Shown in pieces: positions 1 to 5,944 of a stretch of DNA of 5,994 nucleotides. The notes under the pieces are model-generated. The model had not been told where the DNA came from and did no database searches. It worked only from the letters and a program-made list of their open reading frames with translations. How positions within the stretch are numbered: position 1 is the stretch's first letter; every line of letters starts with the position of its first letter. Made by a program: the position numbers and the translations under genes. The DNA is from DAISJD01 sp036821645 (GTDB lineage Bacteria; Pseudomonadota; Alphaproteobacteria; ATCC43930; CGMCC-115725), in contig DAISJD010000160.1 in the NCBI GenBank assembly GCA_036821645.1, positions 1 through 5,994 of the forward strand. The letters run 5' to 3'.

Positions 1-758
1 CCCCGGAACCCCGCGCCAGTCGGGAAGAGGCCGCCGCCTTTCATGCCAAGGATCTCGTGCGGGCCGCCCGCCTGTTCGCCGCCATCGACGAGCCGGACCG
101 GGTGCGCATCTTCGTCGCCCGGTTGAGCGAACTCGCCCGCACGCCGGCCGATCATGCCCTCGTCGCCGATTTGGCGGAGGATCTGGGCCGGGCCGATCTC
201 GGCGTCTCCGCCGCCAAAAAGGCAAGCTATACGGGGGTTTCCCTCTTGCGCGCGGGCTATCCGACCGTGCCGACCCCGCGCAATGCCGGGGCGGAACAGC
301 CACTCCTCCTCGCGTTCACCCGTCAGGAAAGCGCCTTCGATATCCGCGCCGTCTCGTCCGCCGGGGCCTTGGGCCTGATGCAGCTCCTGCCTGGGACGGC
401 CGCCGACATGGCGAAGGCGACCAGCCTGCCCTATAATCAAAAACGCCTAACCGCCGACGGGGCGTATAATGTGGCGCTGGGCCAGGCGTTCGTCGACACG
501 CTTTTGGCCAGTTTTAACGGTTCTTACGTGCTTTCCATTGCAGCCTATAATGCGGGGCCGGGGCGGGTGCGGCAATGGCTGCAACAATTCGGCGACCCGC
601 GCAGCCCCGAAACCGACGTCGTCGATTGGGTCGAACAGATCCCGTTTACCGAAACCCGCAATTACGTCCAACGGGTTCTGGAAAACCTTCAGATCTATCG
701 CCTGAGAATCGGCAACAAGGACCTTGCCTTCTCGCTTGAAACCGATCTGCGGCGATAG
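1..758 (+). CDS. Soluble lytic murein transglycosylase (Slt type), C-terminal part
   Basis: This gene encodes a periplasmic enzyme that cleaves the MurNAc-GlcNAc bond of peptidoglycan, leaving 1,6-anhydro ends. The reading frame is open from base 3, so the gene enters from the left; the GTG at 57 is internal and not a start. The visible 251 or so residues hold the end of the helical Slt region and then the whole catalytic SLT domain. Seen directly are the catalytic glutamate in RQESAF (codon 327-329), the GLMQLLPGTA motif (from 372), AAYNAGPG (about 540-563) and the ETRNYVQRVL segment near the end. All are hallmarks of the lysozyme-like fold of family 1 transglycosylases. Slt70 relatives are usually 600 residues or more, so most of the N-terminus and any signal peptide lie outside the window. 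A hydrolase gene starts 34 bases downstream on the same strand. Confidence 0.93.
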   Translation, partial: PEPRASREEAAAFHAKDLVRAARLFAAIDEPDRVRIFVARLSELARTPADHALVADLAEDLGRADLGVSAAKKASYTGVSLLRAGYPTVPTPRNAGAEQPLLLAFTRQESAFDIRAVSSAGALGLMQLLPGTAADMAKATSLPYNQKRLTADGAYNVALGQAFVDTLLASFNGSYVLSIAAYNAGPGRVRQWLQQFGDPRSPETDVVDWVEQIPFTETRNYVQRVLENLQIYRLRIGNKDLAFSLETDLRR

Positions 759-792
759 CGAGCACCCCACCCGCCGCCGAGAGGATGATGCC

Positions 793-1638
793 ATGCCGTT
801 TCAAGAGGTTCGCGTATCCGCCGGCGATGGGTTGTCGCTTTATGTTCGGGATTATCATTTGCCGGGGGCGGATGGCACGCCGTTGCTGTGCCTGCCCGGC
901 CTTACGCGCAATTCCAAGGATTTTGCCGCACTCGCGGCCGCATACGCCCCACGCCGCCGGGTCGTGGCCGTCGATTATCGCGGTCGGGGGCGGTCGGCCT
1001 ACGATCCCGATTGGCGGCATTACAGTGTGCCCACATATCTCGACGATATCGGCCATGTGGCGGCGGCCTTGGGCCTGCACCGGGCGGTCGCCATCGGCAC
1101 ATCGCTTGGGGGTTTGCTGTCCTTAGGGCTTGCCGTGATGAAGCCGACCCTGCTGGCCGGGATCGTCTTGAACGATATCGGTCCCGATCTCGGCCCCGGC
1201 ATCGCCAATCTGACGCCGTATCTGCAACAGGAATTGGTGCATGCCGATTGGCCGACGACGGTTGCCTTTTTGAAGGCCAATTTACCGCCGCAATCGATCG
1301 CCGACGAGGCGGGATGGCTCGCCTTTGCCAAGGGCCATTATATCGAAGGGGATGATGGCAAGATCCGGTGCGATTGGGATCCGATGATCCGCGAACCGTT
1401 GCGCCGGGCGAACGGGGCCGTGCCCGATCTTTGGCCACCGTTTCGCGCGGCGGCCCGCCTGCCGATGATGGTGGTGCGCGGCGGCGTGTCGGATTTCCTG
1501 ACCGAAGACGGGCTCGCCCGGATGCAGTCGGAAAAGCCGGATCTGGTCGCCGTCACCGTCCCCGGCATCGGCCATACCCCCTCACTTTCGGAACCGCTTG
1601 TCATAAAGGCCCTCGATGACTTCCTGCGCCCTCTCTGA
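793..1638 (+). CDS. Alpha/beta-fold hydrolase
   Basis: This is a 281-residue serine hydrolase of the alpha/beta fold; the substrate cannot be read from sequence. ATG 793 is chosen over the upstream in-frame start at 724 because a GAGAGGA ribosome binding site sits at 779-785 with 7-base spacing, and 724 would overlap the previous gene. The first strand is followed by LLCLPGLTRNSKDF (oxyanion region, about residues 31-44) and by VVAVDYRGRGRS (about 57-68). The nucleophile elbow GTSLGG places the serine at residue 104. A likely acid is Asp 234 in RGGVSDFLT, and His 261 in GIGHTPSLSE completes the triad. No signal peptide is visible, so it is probably cytoplasmic. The gene lies in a tight run with its neighbours, and its last 23 bases overlap the dehydratase start, which suggests coupled translation. 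It could be an esterase, lactonase or C-C hydrolase. Confidence 0.9.
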   Translation: MPFQEVRVSAGDGLSLYVRDYHLPGADGTPLLCLPGLTRNSKDFAALAAAYAPRRRVVAVDYRGRGRSAYDPDWRHYSVPTYLDDIGHVAAALGLHRAVAIGTSLGGLLSLGLAVMKPTLLAGIVLNDIGPDLGPGIANLTPYLQQELVHADWPTTVAFLKANLPPQSIADEAGWLAFAKGHYIEGDDGKIRCDWDPMIREPLRRANGAVPDLWPPFRAAARLPMMVVRGGVSDFLTEDGLARMQSEKPDLVAVTVPGIGHTPSLSEPLVIKALDDFLRPL

Positions 1639-2620
1639 TCCCGCCCACCTGCCCTGTTTTGCCGATGTCGCCGCTGCGGCCCAGCGCCTTGCCCCGGTCG
1701 CGGTCAAGACGCCGATCCTGAACGATCCGTGGCTCGACCGGAAACTCGGGTTTCGACTGTTGATCAAGGCCGAACCGTTGCAGCGCACGGGGTCGTTCAA
1801 ATTTCGCGGGGCCTATAATAAATTGGTGCAGATGGACGAGGCGACCCGCGCGCGGGGCGTCGTCGCCTTTTCATCCGGCAATCATGCCCAAGGGGTCGCA
1901 GCCGCCGCCCAAATTCTGGGCATCAAGGCCACGATCGTCATGCCCGCCGACGCCCCGGCGATCAAACTCGCCAAGACGCGCGCCTATGGGGCGACGGTCG
2001 TCACCTATGACCGGATGACCGAAGATCGCGAGGCGATCGCGCGCCGGATTCAAGAAGATCAGGGGGCAAGCCTGGTCCCGCCTTACGACGACCGCGATAT
2101 TATGGCGGGACAAGGGACGGCCGCCTTTGAACTCATCGGTCAGGCGACGGAACGGGGCTTTGCGATCGACGCCTTTGCCACCTGCGTCAGCGGCGGCGGC
2201 CTGCTGGCCGGGTCCAGCCTCGCCTTTCAAGAATTGTCGCCCCGCACGCGGCTTTACAGTGCCGAACCGGTCGGGTTCGACGATCATGCCCGATCCTTCG
2301 CCGCAGGCAGCCGGATCACGAACGAGCCGGGTCCGCGCTCGTTCTGCGACGCGCTCTTGGCACCGACGCCGGGGCTTTTGACCTTTGCCGTCAATCAGAC
2401 CCGCCTTGCGGGCGGGATTGCGGTGACGGATCGCGCGGTCGAAGCCGCGATGCGCCTTGCCTTCGATACGTTCAAACTGGTGGTGGAACCCGGCGGGGCG
2501 GTCGCCTTGGCCGCCGCGATCACCGGGCAAATTCCGGGGGAAAACCGCACCGTCGCCGTGATTGCGTCGGGCGGCAATGTCGATCCCGCCGTGTTTTGCG
2601 CCGCGATGCAGGCGGTATGA
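1616..2620 (+). CDS. PLP-dependent threonine/serine dehydratase (single-domain, catabolic type)
   Basis: This enzyme probably deaminates L-threonine to 2-oxobutanoate, or serine to pyruvate, using pyridoxal phosphate. The 334-residue protein has the fold-type II signature. The PLP-binding lysine is Lys 62 in GSFKFRGAYNK, the substrate-loop motif SSGNHAQG lies at 86-93, the phosphate-binding loop SGGGLLAG at 192-199, EPGGAVALAA at 291-300 and SGGNVD at 318-323. The length matches TdcB-like and serine racemase-like enzymes (about 320-340 residues); it lacks the C-terminal regulatory domains of the biosynthetic enzyme IlvA (about 500 residues), so isoleucine feedback control is not expected. The start at 1616 lies inside the hydrolase gene and has a TAAAGG site six bases upstream. 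The stop overlaps the next gene as ATGA. Serine racemase or 3-hydroxyaspartate dehydratase activity cannot be excluded. Confidence 0.92.
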   Translation: MTSCALSDPAHLPCFADVAAAAQRLAPVAVKTPILNDPWLDRKLGFRLLIKAEPLQRTGSFKFRGAYNKLVQMDEATRARGVVAFSSGNHAQGVAAAAQILGIKATIVMPADAPAIKLAKTRAYGATVVTYDRMTEDREAIARRIQEDQGASLVPPYDDRDIMAGQGTAAFELIGQATERGFAIDAFATCVSGGGLLAGSSLAFQELSPRTRLYSAEPVGFDDHARSFAAGSRITNEPGPRSFCDALLAPTPGLLTFAVNQTRLAGGIAVTDRAVEAAMRLAFDTFKLVVEPGGAVALAAAITGQIPGENRTVAVIASGGNVDPAVFCAAMQAV

Positions 2621-3045
2621 TCCGGCACCTGCCGCCGCTCGTCCGCTATATCGGGTTTGCCGGGGTCGCCACTCTGGTCAACCTCATGGTGCAGCATCTG
2701 GTGCGGACCGTCTATGACGGCCCGTTCGCCCTTTTCCTATCCATGGGGATGGCAACCGGGGCCGGGTTGGTGTTGAAATATTGGCTCGACCGGCAGTTCG
2801 TCTTCGACGCCCCGTCTGAGGCCGATCTCAAAACCGATCTTAAGACTGAGGGCCGCCAATTCGGGCTTTACGCGTTCTTCGGCCTGTTCACCACCCTGAT
2901 CTTTTGGGTGACGGAAACCCTGTTCGACCAGCTCGGCGGCCCCGCCTGGCGCGACCTCGGCACCATCCTCGGCCTCGGTCTCGGCTACGGCATCAAATAT
3001 CTGTTGGATAAACAGTTTGTGTTTCAAGGGGGTGGGAAGGCTTAG
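2617..3045 (+). CDS. GtrA-family four-helix membrane protein
   Basis: This is a 142-residue inner-membrane protein of the GtrA type. GtrA relatives are thought to flip or help transfer polyprenyl-phosphate-linked sugars during glycan modification; the substrate here is unknown. Four hydrophobic helices are visible at about residues 9-28, 37-56, 82-103 and 114-130. The family signature appears twice, as KYWLDRQFVF (54-63) after helix 2 and KYLLDKQFVF (127-136) after helix 4, giving a two-fold repeat. The start is ATG 2617, overlapping the dehydratase stop (ATGA). An in-frame TTG at 2596 is less likely. The loop between helices 2 and 3 holds a duplicated DLKT. The stop codon overlaps the stop of mazF on the other strand by four bases, so there is no room for a terminator between them. 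Confidence 0.9.
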   Translation: MIRHLPPLVRYIGFAGVATLVNLMVQHLVRTVYDGPFALFLSMGMATGAGLVLKYWLDRQFVFDAPSEADLKTDLKTEGRQFGLYAFFGLFTTLIFWVTETLFDQLGGPAWRDLGTILGLGLGYGIKYLLDKQFVFQGGGKA

Positions 3046-3377
3046 ATCTGGAGCAACGCCTTCAATTTCGCCCGGACATCCGTCAGGACCGATGCCGGAA
3101 CCGTTTCCTTGTACTTAGCCCGCCGCGCGCGCCAGTCCAGGCTTTTCACCTGATCCGCCAAGACGGCACTGGCCGGGTCTTGAGCGACCATCACCTCGAA
3201 TGGATAGCCCTTGATCTTCGTCGTCATCGGACAGCAGATCATCATGCCGCGCGGGCCATTATAGCGCGCAGGCGTGATCACCAGGGCCGGACGATGCCCC
3301 GCCTGTTCATGACCGGCCTGGGGATCAAACTGCAACCAGACGATATGCCCGGCATCGGGCACGTAATCGGAAGGCAT
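3042..3377 (-). CDS. mazF: MazF-family mRNA interferase toxin
   Basis: This is the toxin of a type II toxin-antitoxin pair: a sequence-specific endoribonuclease that cuts single-stranded mRNA, often at ACA in the E. coli enzyme; the specificity here is not determined. The 111-residue protein follows E. coli MazF (recalled, not aligned by program) almost without gaps. The N-terminal motif YVPDAG, the loop EQAGHRPALV with Glu 24 and Arg 29, Thr 52 in PMTTKIKGYPF, and LADQVKSLDWRAR are all present, so the residues tied to catalysis look intact. The start codon shares one base with the antitoxin stop (TAATG), typical of translational coupling. Only a weak AAGAAG site precedes it. It converges on, and overlaps by four bases, the GtrA gene. 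A ChpB-type label would be equally reasonable. Confidence 0.95.
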   Translation of the reverse strand: MPSDYVPDAGHIVWLQFDPQAGHEQAGHRPALVITPARYNGPRGMMICCPMTTKIKGYPFEVMVAQDPASAVLADQVKSLDWRARRAKYKETVPASVLTDVRAKLKALLQI

Positions 3378-3619
3378 TACCAGACTTCTTGTCCGACCGG
3401 CACACCGAACCCGACATCATCCTGAAACGTGTCGGGCGTCATCTGGGTCAAAAGCGCATCCAACTCATAGACAGGTTGCACCACCGGCTGAATAATGATC
3501 CGGCCCCCTTCCGCCGTGACATCGACCGCCTGATCAATGGTGAGCGCTACCGCCGCCAGGACCGATGCGGGGATGCGCACCCCGGCACTATTCCCCCATT
3601 TCTTGACCTGTAGGCGCAT
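3377..3619 (-). CDS. mazE: MazE-family antitoxin, AbrB/SpoVT DNA-binding fold
   Basis: This is the labile antitoxin that binds and blocks MazF and, with it, represses the operon. The 80-residue product opens with MRLQVKKWGNSAGVRIP, the swapped-hairpin AbrB-type DNA-binding domain (about residues 1-45). It continues into an acidic tail that should wrap the toxin and ends in GVPVGQEVW, much like the end of E. coli MazE as recalled. ATG 3619 is preferred over the in-frame ATG at 3646. It has a GGAG site nine bases upstream, gives the usual length of about 80 residues, and leaves the palindrome at 3637-3655 free to act as operator; the 3646 start lies inside that palindrome and has no visible binding site. 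It is directly coupled to mazF. Base composition here is still moderately GC-rich, unlike the DNA to the right. Confidence 0.92.
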   Translation of the reverse strand: MRLQVKKWGNSAGVRIPASVLAAVALTIDQAVDVTAEGGRIIIQPVVQPVYELDALLTQMTPDTFQDDVGFGVPVGQEVW

Positions 3620-3636
3620 GGCCGTGAACTCCGTAT

Positions 3637-3655
3637 GTATAGACATTGTTTATAC
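3637..3655 (-). promoter_or_regulatory. Palindromic operator/promoter candidate of mazEF
   Basis: A 19-base near-perfect palindrome has the arms GTATA (3637-3641) and TATAC (3651-3655) and inner half-sites ACA and TGT around a central base; eight of nine pairs match. On the reverse strand it contains TATAAA (3654-3649), a possible -10 box that would start RNA about 20 bases before the preferred mazE start. No good -35 box is visible. MazE-type antitoxins are known to bind palindromes over their own promoter, and the E. coli mazEF control region, as recalled, has similar TATAC and ACAATGT elements. Binding here is inference. Confidence 0.55.
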
Positions 3656-3999
3656 TATCAGGAAGGCAGTGCTTTGTATAGGGGAATCAGATACAGACTT
3701 GTTGGGTTTGAGACATGGTCAACGTTGCTTGCATGGGTTCACCACTGTTGACGTCACCACCCTCATACGTTACAGACTAAATATCAGAATCATAGAACAG
3801 AAAAAACTTACTTGCAGAACACGAATATTGATGTTACGGTAAGATTTTATTACAATAAAAATTTAATAAAACCTTTAATATTGGCATTACACATGAAAAA
3901 TTGATAATTATTATATTATGCACATCATCGCAACGACACTCGCAGAAGTAAACCACTTTTTTATTTGTCGCACCGTCCTACTATTAGCAATAACTCAGA
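3656..3999. other. AT-rich gap between mazEF and the HEPN gene; no gene seen
   Basis: About 340 bases separate the HEPN gene stop from the mazEF control region. Base composition is strongly AT-rich, especially 3840-3930. I see no open frame with a credible start and ribosome binding site on either strand, no tRNA and no convincing terminator downstream of the HEPN gene. Short symmetrical elements occur, such as GTCAAC at 3719-3724 against GTTGAC at 3748-3753 (positions approximate to one base), but none is long enough to call. Without a terminator, HEPN transcripts could run on into mazEF. Confidence 0.5.
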
Positions 4000-5430
4000 T
4001 CATGGGATTTCCTCTTTAATTTTACGTGTGGGACGATCAAGTGAGTAATAATCATAATAAACATCGCTTGCTTCTGTGATTGCAAATAAAAGCCTATTAA
4101 AACGTAACCATAACAGCTTCGTTTCCCGGATCTGTTGTATGAAGTTTTCATTCTTTGGATGAACTCCATGGGCAGCAAGATTTCTATTTTGCCATGCATT
4201 ACGTTCAACTTTACTTAGAGATAACCCTAAACACTCAAGCACCTCAATCATAATAATATTAGATGGTTTTTCGTTGAGATTTGAAATTTTGTTTTTCAAA
4301 ATATATCTTAAATTTTTTTCGGTAGTCGATTTATCGATAATTTCTTCCACTTGTTTTTTTATTGAACTCCATGATTCACCATCTAAAAGTTTTCTGTTAA
4401 ATTTATTTTCGTTGCTTTTGATATAGGCATTTTGGAGTGCTTCAATCGCTGCCCCATAGTGAACCGGCGCTATATGAGAAACGGCGCTCAAAGCATGCCA
4501 TAATGCCCAACTCAAACTTCTGAAATTTAGCGTGTCATAATGAGTATAAAGCTTGTTCGCCATGTTTGACAAAATAGTTCTGTCAATTTCCCATTCAAAC
4601 ATTTTGCCTAGTGGAGCTGGCGGACATGGTGGTAATTTATATGCACTACCGCCAAGTGCGTACGCACTAATTGCTTCATATGATACCAATCTCCAATCTT
4701 TACAAAATACTGAATGACCTAGATAGACAAAGTAAATTCCGAGAAGAAAAGAAAGAATTATACGGATTTTTTCTCGAATTTCTGCACTTGGCATTTCAGT
4801 ATAAAGTATGAATCCAGGTTTTTTTATTTTTATTTTCTGATTACCGTCTAGATGACAAAGAAAAATTTCATAACCTGCGATATTAAGCTTGACGCCATTG
4901 CGCGTAGTGTTTCCACTTTTACTACCCCTAACCATGGTTAATGCGTTTTCGCCTATTCCAAGAATAACTTTCTTTGTTGTAATACATTCTTCATCAGTAA
5001 TATCAGGCCAAATAAAAGTGCTGCTGACGTTAGAAATCCAGTCTATGATATAAACTGGTGTGCTTTGGTTTATGGTCTGCCCGGCCAATTTATGTACGGT
5101 TGCCGTCTCACAGATTTCTCCGTCAGGTTCGGGTAATCTATATTCTTTCGTGTGTCGCTGAGGTTGGACACCAGTTAGCGTGACTGCTGTTCCTCCTAGA
5201 ATACTCTCCAATGTTGCTATGTCTTCATTTTGCCGGACCGTTCCCAAGGGGTATTCGATGGCAGAGCTACTTGCATTAATTGAGCATTTTGTTTCTAAAA
5301 TTAGAGCTAAATCGGGGTTGCGCTTGATCGTAAAAGCCTGGATTGGTCCAAACAATGGTCCATGATCTTTAAAGATATAATGATCAGATGTGACGCGCGC
5401 TTCAAAATTTTCCCACTCCCAATCGATCAT
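4000..5430 (-). CDS. HEPN-domain protein with ApeA-like architecture, candidate defence ribonuclease
   Basis: This 476-residue protein is probably a phage-defence or abortive-infection RNase. The C-terminal domain (about residues 320-460) is helical and carries RNLAAH, an exact RNxxxH HEPN active-site motif with Arg 416, Asn 417 and His 421. Upstream of it lies a helix with HYGAAIEALQ, like the ALE-type helix of ApeA-like HEPN proteins. The first 210 or so residues look strand-rich, begin with IDWEWENF, and match no domain I recognise with certainty; they may be the sensor part. Residues about 222-242 are hydrophobic but more likely a buried helix than a membrane span. ATG 5430 is chosen over GTG 5439 because GAGGTG sits six bases before it. 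The gene is far richer in AT than residues 1-3045 of the window, a sign of transfer. It shares orientation with mazEF. The HEPN call is firm, the defence role inferred. Confidence 0.8.
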   Translation of the reverse strand: MIDWEWENFEARVTSDHYIFKDHGPLFGPIQAFTIKRNPDLALILETKCSINASSSAIEYPLGTVRQNEDIATLESILGGTAVTLTGVQPQRHTKEYRLPEPDGEICETATVHKLAGQTINQSTPVYIIDWISNVSSTFIWPDITDEECITTKKVILGIGENALTMVRGSKSGNTTRNGVKLNIAGYEIFLCHLDGNQKIKIKKPGFILYTEMPSAEIREKIRIILSFLLGIYFVYLGHSVFCKDWRLVSYEAISAYALGGSAYKLPPCPPAPLGKMFEWEIDRTILSNMANKLYTHYDTLNFRSLSWALWHALSAVSHIAPVHYGAAIEALQNAYIKSNENKFNRKLLDGESWSSIKKQVEEIIDKSTTEKNLRYILKNKISNLNEKPSNIIMIEVLECLGLSLSKVERNAWQNRNLAAHGVHPKNENFIQQIRETKLLWLRFNRLLFAITEASDVYYDYYSLDRPTRKIKEEIP

Positions 5431-5436
5431 GTTACC

Positions 5437-5442
5437 CACCTC
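5437..5442 (-). promoter_or_regulatory. Strong ribosome binding site deciding the HEPN start
   Basis: Read on the reverse strand, GAGGTG lies six bases before ATG 5430. It includes the alternative GTG start at 5439, which has no comparable site of its own, so translation should begin at 5430. Confidence 0.6.
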
Positions 5443-5470
5443 ATCTTATCCATACAGCCTATCATCTTAT
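5441..5470 (-). repeat. Two 9-base direct repeats upstream of the HEPN gene
   Basis: The sequence TCATCTTAT (ATAAGATGA on the reverse strand) occurs at 5441-5449 and again at 5462-5470. The repeats start 21 bases apart, about two turns of the helix, so a dimeric protein could contact both on one face. They sit in the presumed 5' leader or promoter-proximal region of the HEPN gene. The nearer copy partly overlaps the ribosome binding region. The function is unknown. Confidence 0.5.
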
Positions 5471-5472
5471 TT

Positions 5473-5503
5473 ATTTCTGGAAGCTCAATTAGCTTTCAGA
5501 AAT
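5473..5503. repeat. 13-base-pair inverted repeat upstream of the HEPN gene
   Basis: Bases 5473-5485 and 5491-5503 are reverse complements at 12 of 13 positions around a five-base loop. The odd pair (5480 with 5496) is a G-U wobble if the forward strand is transcribed and an A-C mismatch in the reverse transcript. No T-run follows on either strand, so it is not a standard terminator. It begins 42 bases before the HEPN start and overlaps the place where a -10 box would be expected for the TTGACA at 5514-5519, so an operator or RNA hairpin is plausible. Confidence 0.6.
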
Positions 5504-5513
5504 TCTGGCAATA

Positions 5514-5519
5514 TGTCAA
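5514..5519 (-). promoter_or_regulatory. Perfect -35-like TTGACA box upstream of the HEPN gene
   Basis: The reverse strand reads TTGACA exactly at 5519-5514, about 84 bases before the HEPN start. At 17-base spacing the hexamer is AAAGCT, a poor -10 match, and the next best (GCTAAT) is 20 bases away. This could be an activator-dependent promoter or a chance match. The inverted repeat covers the spacer's downstream end and the -10 area. Confidence 0.35.
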
Positions 5520-5751
5520 GAAATACAGAAGATCAAATCACGGCGATCACGCATCATGCAAAGGCAAAGGCAAAGGCAAAGGCAAAGGCAAAGGCACCGA
5601 AACCAGTCTCGGAGTGCACCGCAAGCACCAAACATAAAGAGCGACGTCCTACAAATCTCAGGCCAATTACAGCAAGATCAATGAGCCGATATTATTCATT
5701 ATCCAAAAGCTTTTCAATATAGTTGACCAATCTCTCTATTGATGTTTCACG
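5520..5751. other. AT-rich upstream region of the island; no gene called
   Basis: Beyond the hexamer repeat, this stretch remains AT-rich up to about 5750 and contains a 10-base perfect palindrome AAAAGCTTTT (5705-5714). Its open frames are short and lack credible starts. The switch back to GC-rich DNA at about 5750 probably marks the right boundary of the acquired segment; I see no clear flanking direct repeat or tRNA end there. Confidence 0.4.
5558..5596. repeat. Hexamer tandem repeat, six and a half units of GCAAAG
   Basis: Six perfect GCAAAG units run from 5558 to 5593, followed by a half unit GCA. The block lies about 130 bases upstream of the HEPN start. In one forward frame it would encode alternating Ala-Lys inside a 69-residue open frame (5513-5722), but that frame has no good ribosome binding site and overlaps the presumed HEPN promoter, so I do not call it a gene. 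Such arrays change length by slippage; a six-base unit would not shift a reading frame but would alter promoter spacing. Confidence 0.85.
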
Positions 5752-5877
5752 CTATTTCTTCCCCGTCGGTTTCGGCGGCGGTTTCGCCGGACCGAGCGGG
5801 CTTGGTTTCGGGGCTTGTTGGCGGCCGAGGACGGGTTTGACCGGCGGGCCTTTCGGCACCACGGATGGCCTGCTCTT
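5752..5877 (-). pseudogene. Possible decayed gene end, Pro/Lys-rich tail
   Basis: The reverse strand has an open frame ending in TAG at 5754-5752 that reads through a Pro/Lys-rich tail (PKGPPVKPVLGRQQ, then SPLGPAKPPPKPTGKK). It resembles the disordered C-terminus of a real protein but is closed upstream by a TAA at 5880-5878, and no good start exists in its 41 codons (only GTG pairs). A second reverse frame is open from 5953 to 5747 (68 codons), but its GTG start would lie inside the terminator stem, so it is doubtful. The DNA is GC-rich like the left part of the window. A gene end broken by the island or by a frameshift is one explanation; non-coding DNA is another. Confidence 0.2.
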
Positions 5878-5944
5878 TTAAACAACTCGCGCTGCCGACG
5901 CCAATCCGGGGTGGGAAATCTTCCGGGCGGGGCCCCCGTCTAAC

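Noticed and set aside
724..792. Longer N-terminus for the alpha/beta hydrolase
   Set aside because: It would overlap the transglycosylase end, has no good ribosome binding site, and adds residues unlike the family; ATG 793 has a clear site.
3036..3063. Possible bidirectional terminator between the GtrA gene and mazF
   Set aside because: The stem is only six base pairs with a 16-base loop and lacks a T-run on either side.
3934..3970. Possible terminator after the HEPN gene (CGACA against TGTCG)
   Set aside because: The pairing is five bases with a long loop, and the T-rich stretch lies inside the loop rather than after the stem.
4772..4834. Membrane span in the HEPN protein (about residues 222-242)
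   Set aside because: A single hydrophobic helix in the middle of a soluble-looking protein, with no signal peptide, is more likely a buried core helix.
5513..5722. Forward 69-residue open frame containing the Ala-Lys repeat
   Set aside because: It has no convincing ribosome binding site, it overlaps the presumed control region of the HEPN gene, and its composition is explained by the hexamer repeat; no family is recognised.
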